Of a stretch of 54,673 nucleotides of DNA, positions 34,472-43,378 are shown one piece after another. A program made the position numbers and the translations under genes. A model generated the notes under the pieces. The model did no database searches. It saw nothing but the letters and a program-made list of their open reading frames with translations, and was not told the DNA's origin. How positions within the stretch are numbered: position 1 is the first letter of the stretch; every line of letters starts with the position of its first letter. The stretch is taken from the NCBI RefSeq assembly GCF_025821625.1, contig NZ_JACKSH010000277.1:1-54673 (forward strand). Reading direction: 5' to 3'. Origin of the DNA: Mycolicibacterium pyrenivorans. GTDB lineage: Bacteria > Actinomycetota > Actinomycetes > Mycobacteriales > Mycobacteriaceae.

Positions 34472-35442
34472 TGATCCGAGCCGGGGAGACCGACCCGATC
34501 GAACGACACCGGCGTGGTTCCGCGCGTCAGGATGCGGTCGATGGCCAACACGGCCGGGTACCAGCTGTCCGCCGGGTACGTCGCGACGATGCCGGACCCG
34601 AGGAACTCGGCGGCGTCGACGAGGGCCACGCCGTCGCGACCGCCAGCGCGCAGCAGGTTGCGGTACCGCTCGTGGTCGTAGGTGGAGTTGAAATCGGCAC
34701 CGACGAGCAGCGGTCGCCGGTCCGCAGCGAGGATCGCGCCGATGCGGTCGAGTTCGAGCGCCCACCGCCAGGCCGGCTCCGGATAGGGCGGCAACGGATG
34801 CAGGGCATAGAGGGCGACGGGTTCGGCCCCGGGCACGTGCACGGCAGCGCGCAGATTGTTGTGCTGCAGGCCGGGCAACTCCTCGGTGCCGCTGAGCGGG
34901 TACCGGGAGTAAATGCCCTCTCCCCCACCGCCTTCCCGCGGGCGTAGATACGAGAACGGCAACACCTGGTCGAGGCCGGCGGACGCCAACCGCCGCACCG
35001 CGGTCCCGGTCAATTCGGCGACGGTGAGCAGGTCCACCCGGTCGCTGCGGACTCGACCGACCAACGCCCGCGCGTCGGCTTCGCCGAGCCGGATGTTCGC
35101 CTGCAGGAGCCTGACCTTCGGTGCGTGCACCGCCGCGGAGACCGGCTCACCGAGGTAGAGGGGCAGTTGCGCGGCCACCCCGACAAGCGAGACGAGCAGC
35201 GCCGCCACCGCCCCCGCCCGGAATCGTGCGGCGACGAGCAACCCCGCCGACACCGCCGCGGTTACCCCGAAAAGTGGGCTGAACGACGCCAGCAACGTGA
35301 CCGCCGTGCTGACGGGGCCGAAGAAGTGCACCGCCACCCCGACACCGGAGAGGATCGCCGCGGCCAGTCCGACGAGGCCGAGCATCGTGCGCAGGGGCTT
35401 GTGCGCCGTCTCAGCCGAAGTGCGTGCGGGTCCGTCGATCAC
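34423..35442 (-). CDS. Membrane-anchored EEP-family phosphatase/nuclease
   Basis: 339 residues from a GTG at 35440-35442; ATG 35385 is an alternative, and neither has a good ribosome site. About three N-terminal membrane segments (about 20-100), then an endonuclease/exonuclease/phosphatase domain: LLQANIRLGEADARAL, LLTVAEL, LVGADFNSTYDHERY and the C-terminal GSDHHGVM His. These residues bind Mg2+ and the phosphate. Membrane anchoring suggests a lipid- or sugar-phosphate substrate outside the cytoplasm rather than DNA; this is inference. Its 3' end overlaps the flippase fusion by 49 bp. Confidence 0.82.
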   Translation of the reverse strand: MIDGPARTSAETAHKPLRTMLGLVGLAAAILSGVGVAVHFFGPVSTAVTLLASFSPLFGVTAAVSAGLLVAARFRAGAVAALLVSLVGVAAQLPLYLGEPVSAAVHAPKVRLLQANIRLGEADARALVGRVRSDRVDLLTVAELTGTAVRRLASAGLDQVLPFSYLRPREGGGGEGIYSRYPLSGTEELPGLQHNNLRAAVHVPGAEPVALYALHPLPPYPEPAWRWALELDRIGAILAADRRPLLVGADFNSTYDHERYRNLLRAGGRDGVALVDAAEFLGSGIVATYPADSWYPAVLAIDRILTRGTTPVSFDRVGLPGSDHHGVMGDVLLAESADR

Positions 35443-35473
35443 GAGCCGGGTACATCGGCTTGTCCAGACCGGA

Positions 35474-36346
35474 TCACGCAGACAACGGTAGTCGACCGGC
35501 GTCGGCGAGCGAGACGACGCCGCGGGCCGCCCGCAACGCGGCTCGGGCCCGCACTCCGGCAGGTGCCCGCCACTGGACCGGCGCCTCGACGCTGACCGGC
35601 ACGCACGGCAGCGCCTGGAGCATGGCCACGATGTCGATACATCCCTCACCCGGAAGCAGGCGTGCGTTGCGTCCCTGATGGCGCAATTCGTCCAGCGACG
35701 TCGGGCGGGGGAAGACGCCGTCGCAGATCTGCACGTAGCGGATCCATTCCCGGGGCAGCGCCCCGAGATCGTCGAGGGTCGCCTGCGTGCGGTCGTAATG
35801 GAGGGCGTCGACCAGCATCCCCGCCTCCCGGCCGTCGCAGCGCCGCAGGATCGACGTCGCCTCGCCGAGGTCACGGACGTCGGTCCACGGCATCGGCTCG
35901 AGGTTGGGCACCAGACCGAAATCCCTTGCGAACCGGCCGAGTTCGGCGAAATTGTCGGCCAGTCGCGAGTGGTCGGTGTCGTTGCCGGTCACCAGAACCT
36001 GGGTGGCGCCGAGGTAGGCGCCGGTCTCCAGGAAGGGACCGAAGTCGTCGCGCACGACAGTGTCCGGCCGGAGCCGCAGGACTTCGATGTCGAGCACGGA
36101 CAGGCCGGTGTCGTCCAGGCGGCTACGGGTCTCACGGATCATCGGTGTGTCCCCGATGGTCGGACGCAGCGGCTCCTCGTCGGTGGCGCGCACCAGACGC
36201 AACCCGACGCCGTCGTAGCCCGCACCGGCTGCGCAGGCAACGAGTTCCGGCGGACTGAGCTCCAGCACCGTCAACGGCGCGAGGGAGATGGGCCGTGCAG
36301 ATTGCCGACCGGCCGCCGCCACCGAACGACGTCGCAGAATCCTCAA
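35474..36346 (-). CDS. Sugar phosphate isomerase/epimerase-like TIM barrel
   Basis: 290 residues of the xylose-isomerase-like/AP-endonuclease-2 barrel family. Candidate metal ligands are spread as usual: Glu in NLEPMPW, Asp/His in MLVDALHYDRT, the DGVFPRP loop and Glu in SVEAPVQW. Such proteins isomerise or epimerise keto-sugars or inositol derivatives. Lying 31 nt upstream of the EEP gene on the same strand, it is probably co-transcribed with it. It may make a sugar for the neighbouring glycan locus, but the substrate cannot be read from sequence. ATG at 36346; the Arg-rich first 20 residues may not all be translated. Confidence 0.8.
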   Translation of the reverse strand: MRILRRRSVAAAGRQSARPISLAPLTVLELSPPELVACAAGAGYDGVGLRLVRATDEEPLRPTIGDTPMIRETRSRLDDTGLSVLDIEVLRLRPDTVVRDDFGPFLETGAYLGATQVLVTGNDTDHSRLADNFAELGRFARDFGLVPNLEPMPWTDVRDLGEATSILRRCDGREAGMLVDALHYDRTQATLDDLGALPREWIRYVQICDGVFPRPTSLDELRHQGRNARLLPGEGCIDIVAMLQALPCVPVSVEAPVQWRAPAGVRARAALRAARGVVSLADAGRLPLSA

Positions 36347-36462
36347 CGCAGGTCCTCATTTCTCGAACGGGGTTGGCCCATTCTCGCCCGAAACCCCACG
36401 GTCTCGGGGGGCTACGTGCGCCCCCGCCGACCACGCGGGCCGTGGTGCGTACGGTGTGTGCC

Positions 36463-37377
36463 ATGTCCCTTGACGGCGTGCTGCAGAAGGTGCTCGAGGC
36501 GGTTCCGTTTCAGCTGACGACCGACGGCGGCCCCGAGGAGGCCCGCAGGCGCTTCGCCGAACTCCCCCGCACGCCGATGCATCCCGATGTGACAGCGCAG
36601 GACCGCAGCATCGACGGCCCGGACGGACCGATCGCGGTCCGCGTCTACCGTCCGCCGTCGCAGAGGTCCGCGCTGCCTGCGGTGATCTACATCCACGGCG
36701 GCGGATGGTCGGTGGGCGACCTGGACACCTACGACGAGGTGGCGCGCCTGCACGCGGCGGTCGCCGAGGCGGTGGTGGTGTCGGTCGACTACCGGCTGGC
36801 ACCCGAGCACCCGTTTCCCGCTGCCGTCGACGATGTGTGGGCAGCCACGCAGTGGGTGGTGCGCCATGCCGATCAGCTCGGCGCCGACCCCGACCGCGTG
36901 GCCGTGGCCGGTGACTCCGCCGGGGGCAACCTCGCCGCCGTGATGGCACAGCTGGCCCGCGACGCCGGGATGGGTCTGCGGTTCCAGCTGCTCTGGTATC
37001 CGTCGACGACATTCGACACCTCGCTGCCCTCGTTCACCGAGAACGCCGCCGCGCCGATCCTGTCGCTGCAGGCATGTAAGGGCTTCTCCCGGTGGTACGT
37101 CGGAGACACCGACCTGTCCGCGCCACCGCCGACCCTGGTGCCCGCCCGCGGCGACCTGACGGGGCTGCCCCCTGCCTACATCGCGGTCGCCGGACACGAT
37201 CCGCTGCGCGACGACGGGATCCGGTACGCCGAACTGCTCACCGAAGCCGGGACGCCGGTGGAACTGCACAATGCCGACTCGCTGGTGCACGGCTACGTCG
37301 CGTACGCCGGTGTGGTGCCTGCCGCCACCGAGGCCACCGAACGCGGAGTGACCGCCTTGAGGGCCGCGCTGATGTGA
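36463..37377 (+). CDS. lipH: HSL-family alpha/beta-hydrolase (LipH/LipI-like esterase)
   Basis: 304 residues. Oxyanion motif HGGGWSVGDLDTY, the nucleophile elbow GDSAGGNLAAVMAQL, catalytic Asp in GHDPLRDDG and His in LVHGYV; DYRLAPEHPFPAA is typical of the hormone-sensitive-lipase family. Closest in memory to M. tuberculosis LipH/LipI, which lie in the same neighbourhood, so the symbol is by resemblance. It would hydrolyse short- to medium-chain esters. ATG at 36463; earlier in-frame starts give a non-conserved extension. It ends 2 nt before the convergent ThrE-like gene's stop. Confidence 0.88.
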   Translation: MSLDGVLQKVLEAVPFQLTTDGGPEEARRRFAELPRTPMHPDVTAQDRSIDGPDGPIAVRVYRPPSQRSALPAVIYIHGGGWSVGDLDTYDEVARLHAAVAEAVVVSVDYRLAPEHPFPAAVDDVWAATQWVVRHADQLGADPDRVAVAGDSAGGNLAAVMAQLARDAGMGLRFQLLWYPSTTFDTSLPSFTENAAAPILSLQACKGFSRWYVGDTDLSAPPPTLVPARGDLTGLPPAYIAVAGHDPLRDDGIRYAELLTEAGTPVELHNADSLVHGYVAYAGVVPAATEATERGVTALRAALM

Positions 37378-37379
37378 GG

Positions 37380-38957
37380 CTAGCCGCCCGCGCCGTTCCC
37401 CGGCGGCGGGCGCTCTCCGTTGTCGGCGTCCTCGCCCAGCGCCGGCTCCAGCGCGACGCTTCGCCCTCGCGCGACACCGGCGGTCGGGGGCGCCGTGGCC
37501 TCCGCTGACCGCAGATGCACCACCGCGCCCACCGCGCGGCGGAGACCGGGGGGCCCCTCGACGCGCAGGAATTCACCGATCCGGCCGGCCCGGTAGCGCA
37601 GCGGCGAGCCGAGGAACTCGCCCAGCACCACCCCGCTGCCGAGGGCCAGCGCCACCGCGGCCGCCGCGACCAACTGTCGCAGACCGTCGCCGACGTCCTC
37701 GTCGGACGCCAGGTAGAACACCGCCCGGAACACCGCGAGGCCGGGCAGCATCGGCATGATGCCGGCGGTCGCGGTCACCAGTGCGGGCGCCTGCCGCCGG
37801 ATCGAGATCAGCGTCGCCAGGACCCCGACCCCCACCGCGGCGATCCCGCTGGCGACCACCTGGCCGAAACCCGCTCGGCTCAAGGCCAGCAGTACTGACT
37901 CAGCCACCCCGGCGGTGATCCCGGCGATGACAACCGACCGCAGCGGCGCGTAACTCGCCACGGTCAGCGACGCGCCCGCCAGCGCCGCACCGACCACCGC
38001 AAGGGAGATCGTCAGCGGCCGGTTCGGAATGATGAAGGTCTCGGTCGCATCGACGTGCAATTCGATTGTCACCCCTAGGATCTCGGCGACCTGGAGACCG
38101 GCCAGGATACCGACGACGATCCCCGCGGTCAGGAACACGGCCTCACCGAGCCGGGTGACGGCGGTGAGCATGTATCCGGTCACGGCGTCCTGCATCGCGC
38201 CGACCAGCGTCATGCCCGCAAGCAGCATCACGATCCCGGTGGCCACCAGCGCGGTCGGCCCCTGACCGGCGAAGTAGTAGGCCGCGACCGCCACCAGGGT
38301 CGCGATCATCGCCCCGACCACGTGCTGGAAGAAGAACGGGGTCCCGATCCGGTTCAACAGCCGACCGGCCCGGTCGATCATCGCTGCGGTGACGGCAGCC
38401 AGGACACACGTCAGCCAGTTGCCTCCGAAGAGCATCGCGATGCCCAGAGCGAAGCCCGCCCACCCGGCTGTCGCCACCCAGCGCGGGTACGGGTGCGGCC
38501 GCTCGGCGACCTCGTCCATCGCCGCGTGCGCCTCGTCGACCGTGACGCCACCGGAGGTGATCCGGCCGACCAACCGGTCGAGTTCGGCGACCCTGGTGTA
38601 GTCGGTCGACCGGGCCTGCACAGAGCGCACGATGGTGACGGGCGGGCTGTCCGCGGTCGGCGGCGCCGACACGAACACAGTGGTGACGAAGATGTCGACG
38701 ACGCAGTCGGTGAGCCGGTAGGCCCGTGCCACGTCCTGTGCGGTGGCGACCACGTCCGCGGTACCCGAACCGGAGGACAGCATCACCTCGGCGAGCCGGA
38801 TGGTCAGGTCGAGAACCTTGCGGGTGTGCAGATCACCCAGGGTGTTCTGGGTGCGGCTGCGCTGCCCGGCCAGCGGCGCCGGATCACGCCGCCCCCGAAG
38901 CGCGTTCTGCAGCCCACGGCCGAGCCGAGCCCTGCTATTCGATCGTTCTCGCGCCAT
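37380..38957 (-). CDS. ThrE-type threonine/serine exporter family protein
   Basis: 525 residues. A soluble N-terminal ThrE domain (LDLTIRLAEVMLSSGSGTADV, with SGxGT as in the family) is followed by about ten membrane segments in two blocks, the usual ThrE plus ThrE_2 fusion. The Corynebacterium ThrE exports threonine and serine. The C-terminal ~60 residues are Ala/Pro/Gly-rich and probably disordered. The start with MARERSN fits the family's basic N-terminus. Confidence 0.88.
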   Translation of the reverse strand: MARERSNSRARLGRGLQNALRGRRDPAPLAGQRSRTQNTLGDLHTRKVLDLTIRLAEVMLSSGSGTADVVATAQDVARAYRLTDCVVDIFVTTVFVSAPPTADSPPVTIVRSVQARSTDYTRVAELDRLVGRITSGGVTVDEAHAAMDEVAERPHPYPRWVATAGWAGFALGIAMLFGGNWLTCVLAAVTAAMIDRAGRLLNRIGTPFFFQHVVGAMIATLVAVAAYYFAGQGPTALVATGIVMLLAGMTLVGAMQDAVTGYMLTAVTRLGEAVFLTAGIVVGILAGLQVAEILGVTIELHVDATETFIIPNRPLTISLAVVGAALAGASLTVASYAPLRSVVIAGITAGVAESVLLALSRAGFGQVVASGIAAVGVGVLATLISIRRQAPALVTATAGIMPMLPGLAVFRAVFYLASDEDVGDGLRQLVAAAAVALALGSGVVLGEFLGSPLRYRAGRIGEFLRVEGPPGLRRAVGAVVHLRSAEATAPPTAGVARGRSVALEPALGEDADNGERPPPGNGAGG

Positions 38958-39011
38958 CGCCCAGCAGGATACTGGCGGTCTGTCGCAGCCCGGAAGTGCC
39001 GCCCGGCTGGG

Positions 39012-40220
39012 TTAGACCGCGGCCTTGAGCTCGTCGACCTTGTTGACCTGCTCCCACGGCAGCTCGATGTCGGTGCGGCCGAAGTGCCCGTAGGCGGCGG
39101 TCGGCGCATAGATCGGGCGCAACAGGTCCAGGTCGCGGATGATGGCACCCGGCCGCAGGTCGAATACCTCGCCGATCGCCTTCTCGATCTTCAGCGGGTC
39201 CACGGTCTCCGAGCCGAACGTCTCCACGAACAGGCCGACCGGCGCCGCTTTGCCGATCGCGTAGGCGACCTGCACCTCGACGCGCTGCGCCAGGCCCGCG
39301 GCGACGACGTTCTTGGCCACCCAGCGCATCGCGTACGCCGCCGAGCGGTCCACCTTGGACGGATCCTTGCCGGAGAACGCGCCGCCGCCGTGGCGGGCCC
39401 ACCCGCCGTAGGTGTCGACGATGATCTTGCGACCGGTCAGGCCGGCGTCACCCATCGGGCCGCCGAGCACGAACTTGCCGGTCGGGTTGACGAGAAGCCG
39501 CGGCGAGGAGGTGTCCAGCGTCGCGTGGCCCAACTCGGTGAGCACCGCGTCGATGACGTGTTGCTTGATGTCCGGGGACAACTGGCTTTCGAGGTCGATG
39601 CCGTCGGCGTGCTGGGTGGAGAGCACCACCGTGTCCAGCCGGACCGGCGTGGTGCCGTCGTACTGGACGGTGACCTGGGTCTTGCCGTCCGGGCGCAGGT
39701 AGTCGAGCGTGCCGTTCTTGCGGACCTCGGTGAGCTTGCGCGACAGCCGGTGCGCCAGCGCGATCGGCAGCGGCATCAGTTCCGGGGTGTCGGCGATGGC
39801 GTAGCCGAACATCAGGCCCTGGTCGCCGGCGCCCTGGGAGTCCAGCGGATCCGCGGCGCCCTCGACACGGGTCTCGTGTGCGGTGTCGACGCCCTGGGCG
39901 ATGTCGGGTGACTGTGCGCCGATGCCGATGTTGACACCGCAGGTGAGGCCGTCGAAGCCCTTGTCGGAGTGGTCGTAGCCGATCTCGAGGATGCGCTCAC
40001 GAACGGTGTTGGTGATGTCGGCGAACGCGCTCTTGGCGGTCGTCGTCACCTCACCGACGACGTGCACCTGTCCCGTCGTCACCAGCGTCTCCACCGCGAC
40101 GCGCGATTTGGGATCGTCGGCCAGCAAGGCGTCCAACACCGAGTCGCTGATGGCGTCGCAGATCTTGTCTGGGTGCCCCTCGGTCACCGACTCACTGGTA
40201 AACAGCCGAGCTTCACTCAC
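39012..40220 (-). CDS. metK: S-adenosylmethionine synthase
   Basis: 402 residues. VSEARLFTSESVTEGHPDK at the start, GAGDQGLMFGYA, GGGAFSGKDPSKVDRSAAY and the C-terminal AYGHFGR are all signatures. It makes SAM from methionine and ATP. The GTG at 40220 is chosen because GGAAGGGA lies just upstream and the N-terminus matches homologues; a GTG five codons earlier falls on that ribosome site. Separated from coaBC by 177 nt, so it may have its own promoter. Confidence 0.98.
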   Translation of the reverse strand: MSEARLFTSESVTEGHPDKICDAISDSVLDALLADDPKSRVAVETLVTTGQVHVVGEVTTTAKSAFADITNTVRERILEIGYDHSDKGFDGLTCGVNIGIGAQSPDIAQGVDTAHETRVEGAADPLDSQGAGDQGLMFGYAIADTPELMPLPIALAHRLSRKLTEVRKNGTLDYLRPDGKTQVTVQYDGTTPVRLDTVVLSTQHADGIDLESQLSPDIKQHVIDAVLTELGHATLDTSSPRLLVNPTGKFVLGGPMGDAGLTGRKIIVDTYGGWARHGGGAFSGKDPSKVDRSAAYAMRWVAKNVVAAGLAQRVEVQVAYAIGKAAPVGLFVETFGSETVDPLKIEKAIGEVFDLRPGAIIRDLDLLRPIYAPTAAYGHFGRTDIELPWEQVNKVDELKAAV

Positions 40221-40234
40221 GTCGATCCCTTCCA

Positions 40235-40249
40235 CTCAAGCCTCTTGAG
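40235..40249. repeat. Small perfect inverted repeat in the metK leader
   Basis: CTCAAG-CCT-CTTGAG, 6-bp arms and a 3-nt loop, directly before the metK ribosome site (on the minus strand it ends about 5 nt from GGAAGGGA). A TATAAG hexamer lies about 20 nt further upstream on the minus strand and could be a -10 box. It could affect metK expression, but short repeats like this also arise by chance. Confidence 0.4.
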
Positions 40250-40397
40250 ATAGTTAGTTAGTCTACTTATACATGGCGCGATGGTCCCGCCCCTTGCAGC
40301 TACATCGCGTTGTCTCTTGCACCCAAGCGGTTGCCTGCGCTGCACGCAACCTTTACGCGCAGGGCAACCCCCGCCGGGAGGAGCACGGCACGGCGGC

Positions 40398-41645
40398 CTA
40401 CCCGCCGCCGCTGTGCAGGAACGCCACGATCGCGTCCACAATACGGCTGGCGATCAGAGTCTTCGAACCGTGCTCCAGCGCCGACTCGGTTCCGGCGGCG
40501 GTGAGTAGCCAGCCGTCGTTGTGATCGACCTCGAAGGCGCGGTTGTCGCCGACGGCGTTGACCACGAGCAAATCGCAGCCCTTGCGTTTGAGTTTGGCGC
40601 GGGCATGGAACAACACGTCGCCGTTCTCGTCGCCGGTCTCGGCGGCGAATCCCACGATGGCCCTCATGTTGGGTAACTGACCCTCGGTGCGGGCGCGAAC
40701 CGAGCCGGCGAGGACGTCGTCGTTGCGGACCAACTCGATCGCGGGATCACCCGCGGCGTCCGGGCCCTTCTTGATCTTGCTGGTCGCCTGGTGGGCGGGC
40801 CGGAAGTCTGCGACTGCGGCGGCCATGACCAGGACGTTCGCGCCGGGTGCGTGCTTGGAGACGGCGTCGCGCAGCTGGGCGGCCGATCCGGCGTGGACGA
40901 CGTCGACGCCGGCGGGGTCGATGAGGCCCGCGGTGTTGCCCGCGATCAGCGTCACCTCGGCGCCGCGCTGGGCCATCACGCGGGCCATCGCGTATCCCTG
41001 CTTTCCTGAGCTGCGGTTACCGATGAACCGGACGGGATCGATCGGTTCGCGGGTGCCACCTGCGGTCACGAGAATCTTGACCCCCGCCAGGTCGTACGGG
41101 AGCGCGTCACCGCGGTCGAGGAGCAGTTGTGCGAGGGTGCTGATCTCTTCGGCCTCGGGCAATCGACCGGGGCCGGTGTCGGCGCCGGTCAACCGGCCGG
41201 ACGCCGGCTCCATCACGACCGCGCCGCGGCGGCGCAGGGTGGCGACATTGTCGACGGTCGCCGGGTGCAACCACATCTCGGTGTGCATCGCCGGGGCGAA
41301 CAGCACCGGACAGCGTGCCGTCAGCAGCGTCGCGGTGAGCAGGTCATCGGCTCGGCCCGCGACTGCCCGGGCCAGCAGGTCCGCGGTGGCCGGCGCGACG
41401 ACCACAAGGTCGGCGGTCTGGCCGATGCGCACGTGCGGCACCTCGTGGACGTCCTCGAACACCCCGGTGTGCACCGGATTGCCCGACAGCGCCTCGAAGG
41501 TGGCGGCACCGATGAACCGCAGTGCCGATTCGGTGGGGACGACGCGGACCGAATGTCCGGCCTCGGTGAGCTGACGGACGACCGTGGCCGCCTTGTAGGC
41601 GGCGATGCCACCGGCGACGCCGACGATGATCCGCTTGCGCTCCAT
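40398..41645 (-). CDS. coaBC: Bifunctional CoaBC (Dfp), coenzyme A biosynthesis
   Basis: 415 residues. N-terminal CoaC flavoprotein domain (VGVAGGIAAYKAATVVRQL, FAPAMHTEMW with the conserved PxMNxxMW-type motif reading PAMHTEMW) decarboxylates phosphopantothenoylcysteine. C-terminal CoaB domain (VTAGGTREPIDPVRFIGNRS, AAAVADFRP, KIKK) ligates cysteine to phosphopantothenate. Lies 12 nt after rpoZ, so probably in the mihF-gmk-rpoZ-coaBC operon. It also supplies the phosphopantetheine needed by the carrier domain encoded at 30569. Confidence 0.97.
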   Translation of the reverse strand: MERKRIIVGVAGGIAAYKAATVVRQLTEAGHSVRVVPTESALRFIGAATFEALSGNPVHTGVFEDVHEVPHVRIGQTADLVVVAPATADLLARAVAGRADDLLTATLLTARCPVLFAPAMHTEMWLHPATVDNVATLRRRGAVVMEPASGRLTGADTGPGRLPEAEEISTLAQLLLDRGDALPYDLAGVKILVTAGGTREPIDPVRFIGNRSSGKQGYAMARVMAQRGAEVTLIAGNTAGLIDPAGVDVVHAGSAAQLRDAVSKHAPGANVLVMAAAVADFRPAHQATSKIKKGPDAAGDPAIELVRNDDVLAGSVRARTEGQLPNMRAIVGFAAETGDENGDVLFHARAKLKRKGCDLLVVNAVGDNRAFEVDHNDGWLLTAAGTESALEHGSKTLIASRIVDAIVAFLHSGGG

Positions 41646-41657
41646 GAGAGCGGAGGC

Positions 41658-41975
41658 CTAGCCCTCACCCTCGGTGTGCTCGAGCAGGTCGCCGTGGATC
41701 TCGCGCATCGCGATCGACAGCGGCTTCTCCTGCAGGCCGGGCTCGACCAGCGGGCCGACGTACTCGAGGATCCCGTCACCGAGCTGGTTGTAGTAATCGT
41801 TGATCTGACGTGCGCGTTTGGCGGCGTAGATCACCAGCGCGTACTTGCTCGACGCGCGATCCAACAACTCGTCGATGGGCGGGTTGGTGATGCCCAACGG
41901 CGTGTCGTAGGCGCTGGCGGCAGTCGGGTCGATGTCGACGGCTGCCAGCCGCGTGTCGGCGTGCGGGGTGCTCAC
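41658..41975 (-). CDS. rpoZ: RNA polymerase omega subunit
   Basis: 105 residues. YDTPLGITNPPIDELLDRASSKYALVIYAAKRARQINDYY is the omega core. It assists assembly of RNA polymerase by holding beta-prime. Start is the GTG at 41975 with CAGGAG 10 nt upstream; a longer frame to 42104 overlaps gmk and is not conserved. The 68-nt gap to gmk holds no other feature. Confidence 0.96.
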   Translation of the reverse strand: MSTPHADTRLAAVDIDPTAASAYDTPLGITNPPIDELLDRASSKYALVIYAAKRARQINDYYNQLGDGILEYVGPLVEPGLQEKPLSIAMREIHGDLLEHTEGEG

Positions 41976-42043
41976 GTAAAAGGTCTCCTGGCGGTTCCGG
42001 TTGGTACGAATCTGTTGCGAAAATCTGAAGTGCCGGGCAGCGA

Positions 42044-42652
42044 TCAGGGTTGATCTCGCGGCACCTGCCTGTGGGCCACCAGCAAGGATACCAATTCCGC
42101 GCACGCAGACTCCAATTGACTGTTGACGACGACCTTGTCGAAGTCACCTTGGGCGGCCAATTCCGCCCTGGCGGTCTGCAACCTTCGGGCCATCGCTTCC
42201 GGGGACTCGGTGCCGCGGCCCGACAGGCGGCTCTCCAGCGCCTCCCAGTTCGGAGGGGCGAGGAACACGGTGATCGCCTCGGGCATCGCCTGCTTGACGG
42301 CTCGCGCTCCTGCGAGATCGACCTCGATCAGGACCGGGTGGCCGGCAGCGGCGGCCACCCGCACCGGAGCCGCGGGCGTCCCGGAACGGTGCAGACCTCC
42401 GTGGATCTCGGCCCATTCCAGCAGGGCACCCTGATCGATGAGCCGCTGGAACTGCTTCTCCGTCACAAAGGTGTAGTCCACGCCGTCCACTTCGCCGGGA
42501 CGCGGCGCGCGAGTGGTCACCGACACACTGAAGTGCAGGTCAGGGATCCGCTCTCGGAGGCACCGGACGACGGTCGACTTGCCGACGGCAGATGGGCCGG
42601 ACAGCACCACGACCGAAGCCGTGAGGCGGTCCGGCCCTCTACCTTCGCTCAC
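42044..42652 (-). CDS. gmk: Guanylate kinase
   Basis: 202 residues. P-loop LSGPSAVGKSTVV, GMP-binding VTTRAPRPGEVDGVDYTFV, and ARRLQTARAELA in the lid region. It phosphorylates GMP to GDP. Eight nt after mihF and part of mihF-gmk-rpoZ-coaBC. Confidence 0.97.
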   Translation of the reverse strand: MSEGRGPDRLTASVVVLSGPSAVGKSTVVRCLRERIPDLHFSVSVTTRAPRPGEVDGVDYTFVTEKQFQRLIDQGALLEWAEIHGGLHRSGTPAAPVRVAAAAGHPVLIEVDLAGARAVKQAMPEAITVFLAPPNWEALESRLSGRGTESPEAMARRLQTARAELAAQGDFDKVVVNSQLESACAELVSLLVAHRQVPRDQP

Positions 42653-42660
42653 AACCTCTC

Positions 42661-42981
42661 TTAAGAGGTGAAGTCGAACTTTTCCAGCAGGGCCTTGCGC
42701 TGACGATCGCCGAGGCCGCGCAGGCGGCGGGTCGGTGCGATCTCCAGCTCGGTCATGATCTCCTGAGCCTTGACCTTGCCGACCTTGGGCAGGGCCTCCA
42801 GCAGTGCGGAGACCTTCATCTTGCCCAAGACCTCGTCGGTCTCGGCGTCCTTGAGAACCTGCTTGAGGTTGGTGCCGCCGCGCTTGAGTCGATCCTTGAG
42901 CTCGGCACGTGCTCGACGTGCGGCAGCAGCCTTCTCCAACGCTGCCGCGCGCTGTTCGTCGGTCAACTGGGGAAGGGCCAC
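42661..42981 (-). CDS. mihF: Mycobacterial integration host factor mIHF
   Basis: 106 residues, GTG start (MALPQLTDEQRAAAL) with GGAGG upstream. This is the short actinobacterial IHF type: a Lys/Arg-rich N-terminal helix and a helix-two-turn-helix part with VGKVKAQEIMTELEIAPTRRLRGLG. It bends and compacts DNA as a nucleoid-associated protein, and in mycobacteria is needed for L5 phage integration. First gene of the mihF-gmk-rpoZ-coaBC operon. Confidence 0.97.
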   Translation of the reverse strand: MALPQLTDEQRAAALEKAAAARRARAELKDRLKRGGTNLKQVLKDAETDEVLGKMKVSALLEALPKVGKVKAQEIMTELEIAPTRRLRGLGDRQRKALLEKFDFTS

Positions 42982-43378
42982 GGGTTCCTCCGTCTCGTCA
43001 CCATCATCTGATTTTGTCTCGGCTGGTCCAGAACCAGCCAGCGTGCACGACCGTACCCACGCAGGCTGACGAAAGCTAACCCCACCCCCCCTGTTACCGG
43101 GTCAAAAGCCCAGCGTGTAGGGCGCTACTCGGCGGTCACCTGGGTCGCGCCCGAACGTCGCCACGCAGCAGCGGCAACCGCAAGAACGGCTAAACGCCCT
43201 GCATATCAAGGGTATTCGCCGGTCCTCGGCGAAAATCAAGCCTCGCCGGCGCCGTCTCTGGCCGGCGCAGGACCCTGCTGAGCCCGACAAACAGAGAAAT
43301 TTTGCCTGGTCACCGCGCCTCGGGCGTGTCGCGGCGACCGCTGCAGGGCCTGGCGCGGTCGCTCGACCCCGAAGACGG
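42982..43378. other. 397-nt noncoding region upstream of mihF
   Basis: No supported coding sequence. It should hold the promoter of the mihF operon (minus strand). The only clear structure is the inverted repeat at 43021-43039; a C-rich tract (CCCCACCCCCCCTG) follows at about 43081. In M. tuberculosis the PE15/PPE20 pair sits between pyrF and mihF; no PE or PPE remnant is seen here. Confidence 0.6.
43021..43039. repeat. Perfect inverted repeat upstream of mihF
   Basis: GGCTGGT-CCAGA-ACCAGCC, 7-bp arms and a 5-nt loop, about 40 bp upstream of the mihF start. The position fits an operator or an mRNA-leader hairpin. Confidence 0.5.

Noticed and set aside
40329..40351. Rho-independent terminator after coaBC
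   Set aside because: The stem is only 6 bp with a large loop and no T-tract follows on the minus strand.
40221..40397. SAM riboswitch in the metK leader
   Set aside because: No conserved SAM-I or SAM-IV core that I can recognise; only short inverted repeats (40235-40249, and GGTTGC/GCAACC at 40329-40351).
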